In this document: piece by piece, positions 1-8,309 of the stretch
How the letters are laid out: each line of letters opens with the position of its first letter
Position numbering within the stretch: the stretch's first letter is position 1
Assembly: GCF_002272015.1 (NCBI RefSeq)
Contig: NZ_NPBY01000011.1
Location: 1-64,000 of the forward strand
Origin: Paenibacillus campinasensis
Lineage (GTDB): Bacteria > Bacillota > Bacilli > Paenibacillales > Paenibacillaceae
Length of the DNA: 64,000 nt
Direction of reading: 5' to 3'
Notes under the pieces: generated by a model
Told to the model about the DNA's origin: nothing
The model's input: the letters and a program-made list of their open reading frames with translations, nothing else
Database searches by the model: none
Translations under genes and position numbers: made by a program

Positions 1-532
1 GGCTGATATTTTGAAAAACGAGGAGTACCGGGCGATTGTATCGGCGATTGGAGCTGGAATCGGCACCGAATTTTCCTCGTCGGACAGCAATTATTCCAAG
101 ATCATTATCATGACCGATGCGGACACCGACGGCGCACATATTCAGGTGCTGCTGCTCACGTTCTTCTATCGGTACATGAAGCCCCTCATTGATGAGGGCA
201 GGGTCTATATAGCCCAGCCGCCGCTCTACAAAATCGCCAGCCGTTCAGGCAAGCTGGAAACGGTGCGATATGCGTGGACGGAGGAGCAGCTGGCTAACTA
301 TCTGAAGGAATTCAAAAATTATGAGCTGCAGCGCTATAAGGGGCTCGGCGAGATGAACCCGGATCAGCTGTGGGAAACGACCATGAATCCGGAGACACGG
401 ACGCTGCTGCAGGTCCAGATTGAAGATGCGGCCAAAGCGGAACGGCGCGTATCGACGCTAATGGGAGACAAGGTCGATCCGCGCAAGCGCTGGATCGTGG
501 AGAACGTCGATTTTGCCGAGTCTGAGGAATAG
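1..532 (+). CDS. parE: DNA topoisomerase IV subunit B, C-terminal part (partial at window start)
   Basis: Only the C-terminal 176 or so residues are present; the frame enters from the left edge at base 2. ParE is the ATPase/TOPRIM subunit of topoisomerase IV, which separates replicated chromosomes. The TOPRIM acidic motif [10 protein letters not shown] is visible, followed by the typical segment [17 protein letters not shown] near the C-terminus that is shared with GyrB. The gene ends 11 bases before parC, so the two subunits form an operon. ParE rather than GyrB is inferred from this pairing with a parC-type gene; gyrB-gyrA is the less likely alternative. Confidence 0.93.
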   Translation, partial: ADILKNEEYRAIVSAIGAGIGTEFSSSDSNYSKIIIMTDADTDGAHIQVLLLTFFYRYMKPLIDEGRVYIAQPPLYKIASRSGKLETVRYAWTEEQLANYLKEFKNYELQRYKGLGEMNPDQLWETTMNPETRTLLQVQIEDAAKAERRVSTLMGDKVDPRKRWIVENVDFAESEE

Positions 533-543
533 AAGGTGAATGA

Positions 544-3003
544 ATGAGTTTATCCGAGCAGTTTTTACCCGCGTATTTGGAAGAGGTTGTCGGTGACCGT
601 TTTGGACGGTACTCGAAATATATTATTCAGGACCGGGCGATTCCCGATGTTCGCGATGGCCTGAAGCCGGTTCAGCGCCGCATTCTGTATGCGATGTATG
701 ATTCCGGGAATACCCCGGACAAGCCATATCGCAAATCGGCCAAGACGGTCGGAGACGTGATGGGGAACTATCATCCGCACGGCGACAGCGCGATCTATGA
801 AGGCATGGTGCGGATGGCCCAGCCGTGGAAGATGGGGCATGTGCTTGTGCAGGGTCACGGGAACTGGGGCTCTGTGGATGATGACCCGGCGGCGGCTATG
901 CGTTACACGGAAGCGCGCCTGTCTCCGATTGCGATGGAGCTGCTGCGCGACATTGAGAAGCGCACCGTATTGTTCAAGGATAATTTTGATAACACGGCGA
1001 AGGAGCCGGTCGTGCTTCCTTCGCGTTATCCGAACTTGCTGGTGAACGGAGCGAGCGGCATTTCCGCCGGATTCGCCACGGAAATTCCGCCGCATAATTT
1101 GCGTGAGGTGATCGATGCGTGTATCGCGGTCATGCAGAAGCCAGATATTGAGCTGGCTGACATTATGACCTTTATCAAAGGGCCGGATTTTCCAACCGGC
1201 GGCATCATCATGGGGCGGGAAGGCATCCTCGATGCCTATCGCACCGGCAAGGGACGCATATACATCCGGGCGAAGACCGAGATTGAATCGCTTCGCGGCG
1301 GCAAGCAGCAAATCGTCATTACCGAGATTCCGTATCAGGTGGTCAAGTCGAGACTGGTGACTGCGATGGAGAACATCCGTCTGGAGAAGAAGGTTGAAGG
1401 CATCGCTGAAGTTCGGGATGAGAGCGGCCGCGACGGCCAGCGGATCGTCGTTGAGCTGAAGAAGGATGCGGATGCGAACGGGATTCTCGCGTACCTGCTC
1501 AAGAAGACGGATCTTCAGGTCAACTATAACTTCAACATGGTGGCGATTGTGAACAAAACGCCGCAGCAGCTCGGATTGAAGGCGATGCTGGAAGCCTACA
1601 TCGCCCATCAGCGCGAAGTGGTGACCCATCGTACCCAGTATGAGCTGGAGCGTGCAGAAGACCGTGCGCATGTGCTTGAAGGGCTTGTGAAGGCCTTGAA
1701 CATTTTGGATGAGGTCATCAATGCGATTAAAGCCTCCAAGAACCGCCAGGACGCGCAGAAGAATTTGGAATGGATGTTTGGTTTTACGGAGCGGCAGGCA
1801 GATTCGATTCTGACATTGCAGCTGTACCGCCTGACCAATCTTGAAATTCATCAGCTTCAGAAGGAACTGGATGAGCTGAAGAAGAAGATCGACAATTTAC
1901 GCTCCATTCTGGACAATGACAAGAAGCTGATCGGCGTGATTCGCAAGGAGCTGCTTGAAATCCGGGAGAAGTACGGCGTCGACCGCCGTTCCGACATTCA
2001 GGATGAAGTGGAAGAGATCAAGGTGAATCTTGAAGTGCTCGTTAACGCGGAGGATGTGCTTGTGACACTGTCCAAGGATGGTTACATCAAGCGGACCAGC
2101 ATGCTGTCCTTCACCCGCTCCGGCGGTGAGCTTGAGAGCTCGGGCGTGAAGGAAGGCGATTATATTACACGTCTGTTCGAAGTGAACACGCTGGATAGCT
2201 TGCTGATCTTCACCGATCGCGGACAGTATTTCCTGCTGCCTGTTCACCAAATTCCGGAGTACAAATGGAAGGATGCGGGAACGGCGATCGTGAATGTTAT
2301 CCAGCTGCCGAAGGAAGATTCCATCGTCTCTGTGATTCCGGTGTCCAATCTTGATGAGGCTGGCAAAACCCTGGTGTTTGTTACCCGCAAGGGACAGGTC
2401 AAGCGGACAGAGCTGAAGGATTATGCCACGAAGCGGACCGGCGCGGTAGCGGCGGTGAAGCTGGCTGCAGATGATCAGGTCTTGAGCGTAACGATGAGTG
2501 ATGGCACCAAGGAAATGATGCTGGTAACGAAGGGTGGCATGAGCATTCGCTTCCGTGAGTCGGAGGTGAACAGCATGGGACGCGTGTCCGGCGGCGTACG
2601 CGGCATTCAGCTTCGGGATGACGATGAAGTCGTGGCTTCGCTTTGGGTTGAAGAAGATGAAGGCGAAGTGCTCACGATAACGGATCTCGGCTACGGCAAG
2701 CGCAGTCTGCTCATCGATTATGCGGCGCAAAGCCGGGGAGGCAAAGGCATCGTCACCTTCGAATTCAAGGAAGGCAAGCGCGTCAAACCGAACGGAAATG
2801 TTATTGTCGGTGCGTTCTACTGCCGTGAACCGATGGATATTACGGCGTATGATCAGCATGGGCAGCCTTATCTGATTCATTCGGAGAAAGTTCCGATTGC
2901 CGAACGCAAATCTGTCGGCAAGCTGCTGGTGGATGTTGGCAAGAACGGTATTGTGCAGGATCTGGTCGTGCATCCGAAGCCGGAGCAGAACAAGGAAGGC
3001 TGA
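544..3003 (+). CDS. parC: DNA topoisomerase IV subunit A
   Basis: An 819-residue type IIA topoisomerase A subunit that cuts and rejoins DNA for chromosome decatenation. The N-terminal breakage-reunion domain contains the quinolone-pocket segment [10 protein letters not shown] with the usual Ser and Glu, and the catalytic tyrosine in [11 protein letters not shown] coiled-coil arm lies around residues 380-460, and a degenerate beta-pinwheel C-terminal domain follows from about residue 490. Its length is close to B. subtilis ParC (about 806). The ATG has an AGAAGGTGAATGA ribosome binding site and follows parE by 11 bases. No substitution typical of quinolone resistance is seen at the Ser/Glu positions. 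Confidence 0.94.
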   Translation: MSLSEQFLPAYLEEVVGDRFGRYSKYIIQDRAIPDVRDGLKPVQRRILYAMYDSGNTPDKPYRKSAKTVGDVMGNYHPHGDSAIYEGMVRMAQPWKMGHVLVQGHGNWGSVDDDPAAAMRYTEARLSPIAMELLRDIEKRTVLFKDNFDNTAKEPVVLPSRYPNLLVNGASGISAGFATEIPPHNLREVIDACIAVMQKPDIELADIMTFIKGPDFPTGGIIMGREGILDAYRTGKGRIYIRAKTEIESLRGGKQQIVITEIPYQVVKSRLVTAMENIRLEKKVEGIAEVRDESGRDGQRIVVELKKDADANGILAYLLKKTDLQVNYNFNMVAIVNKTPQQLGLKAMLEAYIAHQREVVTHRTQYELERAEDRAHVLEGLVKALNILDEVINAIKASKNRQDAQKNLEWMFGFTERQADSILTLQLYRLTNLEIHQLQKELDELKKKIDNLRSILDNDKKLIGVIRKELLEIREKYGVDRRSDIQDEVEEIKVNLEVLVNAEDVLVTLSKDGYIKRTSMLSFTRSGGELESSGVKEGDYITRLFEVNTLDSLLIFTDRGQYFLLPVHQIPEYKWKDAGTAIVNVIQLPKEDSIVSVIPVSNLDEAGKTLVFVTRKGQVKRTELKDYATKRTGAVAAVKLAADDQVLSVTMSDGTKEMMLVTKGGMSIRFRESEVNSMGRVSGGVRGIQLRDDDEVVASLWVEEDEGEVLTITDLGYGKRSLLIDYAAQSRGGKGIVTFEFKEGKRVKPNGNVIVGAFYCREPMDITAYDQHGQPYLIHSEKVPIAERKSVGKLLVDVGKNGIVQDLVVHPKPEQNKEG

Positions 3004-3055
3004 CGGCGGGGACGATTGTCGCAATTTTGTAAGCCTGATCGGTTGTTATGAACCA

Positions 3056-3104
3056 TCCCCTGGAAATTCATTGGTAAATCCAATGGCATTTTCAGGGGAT
3101 TTTT
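3056..3104 (+). terminator. Intrinsic terminator after parC
   Basis: An extended hairpin: CCCCTGGAAA near 3057 pairs with TTTTCAGGGG near 3090, with an inner CATTGG/CCAATG stem, followed by ATTTTTG. It ends the parE-parC transcript. Confidence 0.75.
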
Positions 3105-3157
3105 GTGTGTGCGAGTGCAGATTCATCGCAGGTTACCTCCGCGAATTTAGTTTGCAC

Positions 3158-3340
3158 TATACTACATAAGTAACTATGTGTCGAATTAAATGGAAACATG
3201 AGATGCCTTGAATGACAAGGGATATCAGGAAATGTCGTATTGTTGGAAATTATATTTTTTTACGAAAAAAGCAGGAATATGGAAGAGCAAGCGCGAAAGT
3301 TAATCCTATAAATAAACAGGAACTATGTATGCCATTACAT
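3158..3340 (+). promoter_or_regulatory. Candidate promoter and MarR operator region
   Basis: Part of the 395-base gap between parC and the MarR gene. A TATACT -10-like hexamer lies at 3158-3163 and overlaps an inverted repeat ACATA-N6-TATGT (3164-3179). A second dyad ATGTA-N6-TACAT lies at 3325-3340, 59 bases before the start codon. MarR proteins usually bind short dyads of this kind and repress their own gene. No convincing -35 box is seen, and the rest of the gap is AT-rich without a recognisable gene. Confidence 0.35.
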
Positions 3341-3398
3341 CAATAGGAAGACGGGGTGTATCCCAAGCGGGTGCGCAACCGGAAAGGACGGGATAACG

Positions 3399-3830
3399 AT
3401 GTATACAGCCGAGTTTGCCAAGGTATGGTCCAAGCTGGCCAAGGATTACAAGCTGCATATGGAGGGGGGGCTCGCGCCCTCGTTAACGGAAGCGCAGTTA
3501 ACCGTACTTGAGGTGCTGGAGGAGCAGCAGCGCATGAAGCCCTCGGATTTTATTCCTTATCTGGCCACCAGCCCTGCGGCAGTCACGATGCTCCTGGACC
3601 GGATGGAGAAGAACGGCCTTATTTTGCGAGAGCGGGATGAAGAGGATCGACGCATTGTGTGGGTCACGATCTCATATAAAGGGAAGGAAGAGTACAAGCG
3701 GGGCCTGGAAGTCCGCGACGAGTATTTGTCACAGGTGTTAAGCCGGATATCGTCGCATAATCAGCAGCTGCTTATCTATTTGCTCGGCAAGATCAGCACA
3801 GCGCCCCAGGAAGCGCTGGTGGAGGCTTAA
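3399..3830 (+). CDS. MarR family transcriptional regulator
   Basis: A 143-residue winged-helix regulator. The centre carries the MarR DNA-recognition region (SPAAVTMLLDRMEKNGLI) and the wing (RERDEEDRRIVWVTIS), flanked by dimerisation helices at both ends. MarR proteins are dimeric repressors that respond to small phenolic ligands or thiol oxidation. This one has no cysteine, so a redox-sensing role is unlikely. It stands alone, with terminators on both sides, so its target cannot be told from neighbours; autoregulation is suggested by dyads upstream. The ATG follows AAAGGACGGGATAACG. Confidence 0.85.
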   Translation: MYTAEFAKVWSKLAKDYKLHMEGGLAPSLTEAQLTVLEVLEEQQRMKPSDFIPYLATSPAAVTMLLDRMEKNGLILRERDEEDRRIVWVTISYKGKEEYKRGLEVRDEYLSQVLSRISSHNQQLLIYLLGKISTAPQEALVEA

Positions 3831-3838
3831 CAGACATA

Positions 3839-3900
3839 GAGCCCCTGATGCAGGAAGGGAATAGGATGCTATTCCATCTTCAAGCACCAGGGGCTCTTAT
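3839..3900 (+). terminator. Intrinsic terminator between convergent genes
   Basis: GAGCCCCTG (3839-3847) pairs with CAGGGGCTC (3888-3896), followed by TTAT. It ends the MarR gene and may also serve the pseudouridine synthase coming from the other strand. Confidence 0.6.
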
Positions 3901-3911
3901 AATTGAATGGG

Positions 3912-4646
3912 TCAGTCTCGCAGCTGCAGTGCACGCTGGATCAGCTTCGGCTGGAACAGGCTCCATGGATGCGCCGCAGGCGGCATGGCCTGGATCACAA
4001 TCTCTTCCTTGCTGGTCGGATGAGGGAACCCGAGCTGCACGGACCATAAGGCAATCTGCTGGCCCGCCTTGTTCAAGCGGCTGCCGTATTTCTGGTCCCC
4101 GTACAGCGGGTGACCCAGTTGGCTTAACTGAACGCGAATCTGGTGAGGCCTTCCGGTATGAAGCTCGATAAGCACCAAAGACAGTTTGTCATTTGTGGCC
4201 AGTACGGTGTAATCCAGCACCGCTTCCTTGGCTCCCTCGGTTCCTTTCGGGACGACGGACACCGTATTGGTTCTGGAATCCTTGTACAGCATATCCACCA
4301 GACGACCGTTCGCTTTGGACGGAGTGCCGTGAACGACGGCAACGTAACGTTTGCGAAGGCTGCGGCTGCGGACGGCTTCCGACAGGCGTGAGGCTGCCTT
4401 GGACGTTTTGGCGAAGACCATAGCCCCGCCGACTGGTCGGTCAAGGCGATGGACAAGTCCGAGGTATACATTGCCCGGCTTGTTATAGCGTTCCTTGAGA
4501 TCCTGTTTCAGAATCGTCAGCATATCCGGGTCGCCGGTCGCATCTTCCTGGGAAGGTATGTTTACCGGCTTGCTTACGGCAAGCACATGATTATCCTCGA
4601 ACAGTACGTCGATGTGCGGATAGACTGTGCGGTGTTCACCGCTCAT
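3912..4646 (-). CDS. RluA-family pseudouridine synthase
   Basis: A 244-residue protein that isomerises uridine to pseudouridine in rRNA or tRNA. The catalytic motif HRLDRPVGG carries the conserved aspartate near residue 69. The N-terminal segment (LFEDNHVLAVSKPVNIPSQ) and the later GRPHQIRVQ motif are typical of the RluA/RluD family. No S4 RNA-binding domain precedes it, so it resembles the short single-domain members (for example B. subtilis YjbO/YhcT class); the exact target base cannot be named. It follows the methyltransferase gene by 3 bases on the same strand, and both act on RNA. Confidence 0.88.
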   Translation of the reverse strand: MSGEHRTVYPHIDVLFEDNHVLAVSKPVNIPSQEDATGDPDMLTILKQDLKERYNKPGNVYLGLVHRLDRPVGGAMVFAKTSKAASRLSEAVRSRSLRKRYVAVVHGTPSKANGRLVDMLYKDSRTNTVSVVPKGTEGAKEAVLDYTVLATNDKLSLVLIELHTGRPHQIRVQLSQLGHPLYGDQKYGSRLNKAGQQIALWSVQLGFPHPTSKEEIVIQAMPPAAHPWSLFQPKLIQRALQLRD

Positions 4647-4649
4647 CGC

Positions 4650-5513
4650 TTACGACTCCCAGCGACCGAGAATGCCGCATGGAAGGTTTAACCCTGAACG
4701 GGTAATCGGCAGCCCGATTTCACCCGCGGTAATCGTCCCTCCGAATTTCGGCTTCATGGTCATGGTCAGCATATTGTTCAGCACGGACGGGGAAATTCCT
4801 GTTGTGTAGGAATTGATAAGCATGAACAGCGGCTGATCGGAAATGATCTCAAGACAGCTCTCCAGGAACGGGTAGAGACTGTGCTCCAGCTTCCACGTCT
4901 CGCCTCCGGGACCGCGCCCGTAAGATGGGGGATCCATAATGATGGCGTCATAACGATTGCCGCGGCGCTGCTCGCGCTGTACGAACTTGAACACATCATC
5001 CGTAATATAGCGGATCGGGTGATCCGCCAGCCCGGACAATGCGGCATTCTCCTTCGCCCATTGCACCATGCCTTTCGCGGCATCGACATGAACGACCTGC
5101 GCACCCGCCGATGCGGCGGCTACCGTTGCCCCGCCCGTATATGCAAACAGGTTGAGCACCCGGATCGGCCGTCCAGCGGCTGCAATCTTGTCCATCATCC
5201 AGCGCCAGTTGGCTGCCTGTTCAGGGAACAGCCCGGTATGCTTGAAGCTGGTCGGACGAATATAAAATTTGAGCCGGTCATAGGAAATCGTCCACCGTTC
5301 GGGAATCTGCTTCTTCATCTCCCACTGTCCGCCTCCGGACGAACTGCGATGATAATGCCCGTGCACATTTCGCCATAATCCGTCCTCTTGCTTGATCGGC
5401 CATATAATTTGCGGATCGGGCCGGCGAAGAATGACATCGCCCCAGCGCTCCAGCTTCTCGCCGCCTCCGGTATCAATGACCTCGTAATCTTGCCAATCTT
5501 GAGCTACATACAT
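4650..5513 (-). CDS. Class I SAM-dependent methyltransferase, RlmI/RlmK-like
   Basis: The Rossmann methyltransferase core is clear: NLFAYTGGATVAAA (SAM-binding motif I), VVHVDAAKG (acidic motif II) and the catalytic IIMDPPSYGRG (DPPSY). DPPSY is typical of rRNA cytosine/guanine methyltransferases of the RlmI/RlmK group (Methyltrans_SAM). The N-terminal PUA domain of RlmI is missing; a short beta-rich segment (about residues 1-85) replaces it. The called ATG at 5513 lies downstream of AGAGGATGG; another ATG four codons upstream overlaps this sequence and is less likely. It is followed after 3 bases by the pseudouridine synthase. The rRNA target is inferred. Confidence 0.82.
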   Translation of the reverse strand: MYVAQDWQDYEVIDTGGGEKLERWGDVILRRPDPQIIWPIKQEDGLWRNVHGHYHRSSSGGGQWEMKKQIPERWTISYDRLKFYIRPTSFKHTGLFPEQAANWRWMMDKIAAAGRPIRVLNLFAYTGGATVAAASAGAQVVHVDAAKGMVQWAKENAALSGLADHPIRYITDDVFKFVQREQRRGNRYDAIIMDPPSYGRGPGGETWKLEHSLYPFLESCLEIISDQPLFMLINSYTTGISPSVLNNMLTMTMKPKFGGTITAGEIGLPITRSGLNLPCGILGRWES

Positions 5514-5620
5514 GTTGATAACCATCCTCTAAACGTCATTTGGATTTTATTGTACACCAAATGGTACGCGAAATGCTACCAAGCAGGGAGGAGCTGAGTG
5601 TTCGTTTCAGCCGGATGGAA

Positions 5621-5648
5621 AGGAGGCGGCTAAAGAGCCGCCCGCCTA
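5621..5648 (-). terminator. Weak hairpin after the MutS2 paralogue
   Basis: GGCGGCT-AAAG-AGCCGCC (5624-5642) forms a stable short hairpin 50-75 bases downstream of the minus-strand stop at 5696. No clear uridine tract follows on the minus strand, so termination is uncertain. Confidence 0.3.
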
Positions 5649-5695
5649 GATCCGTAAGTTCGAACATAAGCAGATACGGAAACCTCTGCTTTGCA

Positions 5696-7726
5696 TCATG
5701 GGGATTCCGGCTTCGTTTCAATCGTCAGCCCTTCGACATGCTTGCGTTTCATCAAATTTCGCTTTTTGCGGTTTTCCTTACTCTCAAATACGATGTCCAG
5801 ATCGTATTCCTCCGGATATAGCTCCTCCGCACCGATAAAGGGCTTCAGCCGCTTGTGATTGATCCGTATCTTATCGTTCTGGATCATGACGCCGACATTC
5901 CCTCTTCCGTCGGGCAGGTCATACACCGTGCCGCTGCGTTTCAAATAGGGGATATATACCCTGTCGCCCAAGCGAAATTTCGGCCGGGACGCTGCTTCAT
6001 TGGCGGCATGTTCTGCTTCCGTAACCGCTGGCTCTTGCCGGAAGGAGGGAAGTGCAGTCTCCTCGCTATCTGGCACCGCCGGTTGGCTGCTTATGACCGT
6101 CTCGCCCAGGGATGCGTCCTGTGCGTCCTGGTCCGATCCGCGTTCGCTGATGCGATCAGGCTCATGGTCCAGAGACAGATCGACGCTACGGCCGAGCTGT
6201 GAAATTTCCCGGGATCTGGCGATGATCGCTTCCGGGATGCCCAGCCTGGCTGCGATGACAAAGGCGTAGCTGTGTCCGGCTTCGCCGATACGCAGACGGT
6301 ATAGCGGCTCCAGCGTTTCGGTATCAAATTCCATGCGGGCATTTTCAAACCCCGGGGAACGGGCGGCGAAATTTTTGATCTCGGTAAAATGGGTCGTGAC
6401 CACGACGGTTGCCTGACGCCGGTGGAGCTCCTCAAGTATGGCGATGGACAATCCAACGCCCTCCCCCGGATCGGTACCGGAGGCCATTTCATCGAGCAGG
6501 ACAAGCGTGGATGTGCCGGCCGTTAACAATATATCTTTGATATTCCGGATATGGGCCGAGAAGGTGCTGAGCGCATGCTCCAGGCTCTGACCGTCTCCGA
6601 TGTCGACAGCCACTTCCTCGAAGATGGCGCATTCGCTTCCCTCCTGAACCGGCACCAGCAGCCCGGACTGCACCATCAATGTGATCAGCCCGATCGTCTT
6701 GAGCGCCGATGTTTTGCCGCCGGTATTCGGACCGGTAATGATGAGAGTTCTGTAGCCCCGGCCAATCCGAAAATCCAGCGGAATCATGGCCGCGCCAAGC
6801 AGCGGATGAACCGCTCCTATCAGATGGATGTATCCCTCCTGATTCAGGCTTACATTGCGCCCGCCGATGGCCAGTGCATACTTGCCCCTTGCGAGTATAA
6901 AATCATACATGCCAACCGTATCGACATTGATTCTCAGCTCCTGTTCATATCGCTCCGTCAGACCGGTCAGCTCGCTTAATATTTTTGTTTCCTCCTTGGC
7001 TTCCTCGCTTTGCAGCAGGCTCAGTTCCATCTGGAGCGAAAGCAACTCTTGAGGCTCGATAAATACCGTCTGGCCGCTGGCCGATTCGTCAAGAAGGGTC
7101 CCTTTGATCTGCTTGCGATACTCTTTCTTGACAGGGAGCACGTAGCGCCCGGCACGTTTGCTGATGACATGCTCCATCAAGATGCTTTGATGACGGTTAA
7201 GCAGCTGGTCCAGCTTTCGTTTGATCCGCTCCTCGGTCACCTGGATTTTTTTGCGGATCTTGGCGAGCTCCTTGCTGGCATGATCGACGATGCGGCCGCC
7301 GTGAATGCTGGTTTCAATTTCATTCAGCAGCTGGTCCAGCTCTTGCATGGAGGCTGCATAGCTTGAAATGGTGGGGGCGAGCTCGCCTTTGGCGGCCATA
7401 TACTTGATCAGCTGGCAGCAGCTCCGCAAAAACTGGGCAATATGCCCTAAATCGCGCTCGGTCAGCACATACCCGGTACCGAGCAAATCCAGCACGAGCT
7501 CAATGCCCTCGAGTGAAGGTAGGGGGACGCTGGCCCTTGCTTCAAGCAGCCTCCGTGCTTCCTCGGTTTCCCCCAGCCGGTGTCTGATCGCTTTCGGCTG
7601 CGTTAACGGGGCGAGCTGCTGGATATGTCGCTGGCCGAGGTAAGTGACCGCATAGTGCTCCAGCTCCGCCCGAATTTTGGAAAACTCCAGTTTGCTCATC
7701 GCTTCATTCATTATTTGGTTATTCAT
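5696..7726 (-). CDS. MutS2-family ATPase with KOW-like domain, no Smr domain
   Basis: A 676-residue MutS2-type protein. The clamp/core helices cover about residues 1-300. The ABC-type ATPase has Walker A GPNTGGKTS (332-340), Walker B LVLLDEMASGTDP (from 408) and the downstream histidine in TTHFTEIKNFA. A charged linker (510-580) leads to a KOW/SH3-like domain (RLGDRVYIPYLKRSGTV, about 585-630). Canonical MutS2 is about 785 residues and ends in an Smr nuclease domain, which is absent here: the protein stops after a basic tail. Bacillus MutS2 is known to act on collided ribosomes as well as recombination intermediates; a ribosome-linked role for this paralogue is inference. The ATG has AAAGGAGCGAGAAGCG upstream. 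Confidence 0.87.
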   Translation of the reverse strand: MNNQIMNEAMSKLEFSKIRAELEHYAVTYLGQRHIQQLAPLTQPKAIRHRLGETEEARRLLEARASVPLPSLEGIELVLDLLGTGYVLTERDLGHIAQFLRSCCQLIKYMAAKGELAPTISSYAASMQELDQLLNEIETSIHGGRIVDHASKELAKIRKKIQVTEERIKRKLDQLLNRHQSILMEHVISKRAGRYVLPVKKEYRKQIKGTLLDESASGQTVFIEPQELLSLQMELSLLQSEEAKEETKILSELTGLTERYEQELRINVDTVGMYDFILARGKYALAIGGRNVSLNQEGYIHLIGAVHPLLGAAMIPLDFRIGRGYRTLIITGPNTGGKTSALKTIGLITLMVQSGLLVPVQEGSECAIFEEVAVDIGDGQSLEHALSTFSAHIRNIKDILLTAGTSTLVLLDEMASGTDPGEGVGLSIAILEELHRRQATVVVTTHFTEIKNFAARSPGFENARMEFDTETLEPLYRLRIGEAGHSYAFVIAARLGIPEAIIARSREISQLGRSVDLSLDHEPDRISERGSDQDAQDASLGETVISSQPAVPDSEETALPSFRQEPAVTEAEHAANEAASRPKFRLGDRVYIPYLKRSGTVYDLPDGRGNVGVMIQNDKIRINHKRLKPFIGAEELYPEEYDLDIVFESKENRKKRNLMKRKHVEGLTIETKPESP

Positions 7727-7780
7727 CGCTTCTCGCTCCTTTGATAGGTAAGTTCCCTTGCATACAATATCGAGCCCATA

Positions 7781-7816
7781 TAAAAAAGCGGCAAGTGAAC
7801 AGGGTTCACTTGCCGC
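7781..7816 (-). terminator. Strong terminator in the leader of the MutS2 paralogue (second of two)
   Basis: Read on the minus strand, GCGGCAAGTGAAC (7816-7804) pairs with GTTCACTTGCCGC (7800-7788) and is followed by TTTTTTATA. It lies only about 55 bases before the start codon of the MutS2-family gene, in the position of an attenuator. A 9-nt segment upstream (7969-7961) can pair with its 5' arm. Confidence 0.8.
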
Positions 7817-7912
7817 CGGAAGAAGGGTACACGCTCACAAGATACTTGAAACAAGCCTTGCCTTCGGTCAGGGGTGGGCACCGGAGCGGTGCTGACCGGG
7901 GAAAGCAGAAGG
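7817..7912 (-). promoter_or_regulatory. Structured RNA segment between two terminators
   Basis: On the minus strand this segment can fold into a nested element: outer stem GCCTTC/GAAGGC, middle stem GGTCAG/CTGACC and apical hairpin CACCG-CTC-CGGTG. It lies directly between the two terminators. I could not match it to a known riboswitch or T-box (no AGGGTGGNACCGCG box). It is either part of the attenuator or an aptamer of unknown type. Confidence 0.45.
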
Positions 7913-7913
7913 C

Positions 7914-7941
7914 AAAAAAACCGTGCTGAACTACAGCACGG
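7914..7941 (-). terminator. Intrinsic terminator (first of two) in the MutS2-paralogue leader
   Basis: On the minus strand CCGTGCTG-TAGTT-CAGCACGG (7941-7921) is followed by seven uridines. It lies 15 bases after the TGA of the short frame at 7957-8085. Confidence 0.8.
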
Positions 7942-7956
7942 CTCGAATGTATCTTA

Positions 7957-8124
7957 TCAGAGTGAACCCGAAAAGGGCTTCAATTGATATCCGTAGTTCT
8001 TAACTAATTCAACGGACAGAATCGGCACAGCAAAATAAACATGCCCGAAATCCGGGACACGCACATAAAAACTGGCAAGCTCCATCCATATGAAATTTGG
8101 TTAGTTAAGAACATTCACCGACAT
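7957..8124 (-). other. Short reading frame(s) in the leader: seven-codon ORF followed in frame by a 42-codon ORF
   Basis: On the minus strand an ideal RBS (AAGGAGAG, 8138-8131) precedes an ATG at 8124. The frame reads MSVNVLN and then stops (TAA, 8103-8101). Beyond the stop the same frame stays open, with an ATG at 8085 and 42 codons ending in TGA at 7957, 15 bases before a terminator. The second part has coding-like codon use but no RBS of its own. Three readings are possible: a leader peptide controlling the downstream attenuator, a small gene broken by a nonsense codon, or a chance frame. The 12-bp repeat TTAGTTAAGAAC (8101-8112) / GTTCTTAACTAA (7996-8007) puts the stop codon inside a long-range stem. 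I recognise no homologue. Confidence 0.4.
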
Positions 8125-8158
8125 CAAAATCTCTCCTTATATGAAAGGGTATGGCCTA

Positions 8159-8188
8159 ACTATAAAACTGCGGGGATGCGGAAGTCAA
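8159..8188 (-). promoter_or_regulatory. SigA-type promoter for the MutS2-paralogue leader
   Basis: On the minus strand TTGACT (8188-8183), an 18-base spacer and TATAGT (8164-8159) match the vegetative promoter consensus. Transcription would begin near 8152, about 28 bases before the ATG of the short leader frame. Confidence 0.6.
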
Positions 8189-8309
8189 TAGGCAGACTCA
8201 TAAAATGTTTCATTTGCTTCCAAACTTGTTTTGTCGTTCAGATTGCGTTACGCTGGAATTAGTAACATTAGGGATTTTTTAACGAGGAGAGACAGGAGGA
8301 ACTGTATTT

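Noticed and set aside
565..3024. Two long open frames on the minus strand opposite parC (428 and 375 codons)
   Set aside because: They are mirror frames of a high-GC coding gene, lack ribosome binding sites and show no protein family pattern; parC on the plus strand is certain.
3848..4171. A 107-codon plus-strand frame opposite the pseudouridine synthase
   Set aside because: It runs through the terminator hairpin and mirrors the RluA-family gene.
7817..7912. A known riboswitch or T-box upstream of the MutS2 paralogue
   Set aside because: The stems are real by eye, but no T-box, SAM, TPP, c-di-GMP, c-di-AMP, guanidine or ZTP consensus could be matched, so no class is named.
7996..8112. A small transposon-like element (MITE) bounded by 12-bp inverted repeats
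   Set aside because: The repeats are exact, but no target-site duplication is seen and the promoter-RBS-terminator arrangement is explained better by a regulatory leader.
7957..8152. 6S RNA or another known small RNA ending at the first terminator
   Set aside because: Size and terminator would fit, but I could not find the long closing stem and central bubble of 6S RNA.
8041..8262. A 73-codon plus-strand frame upstream of pepF
   Set aside because: No ribosome binding site, and the region is better explained by the minus-strand promoter, short frame and terminators.
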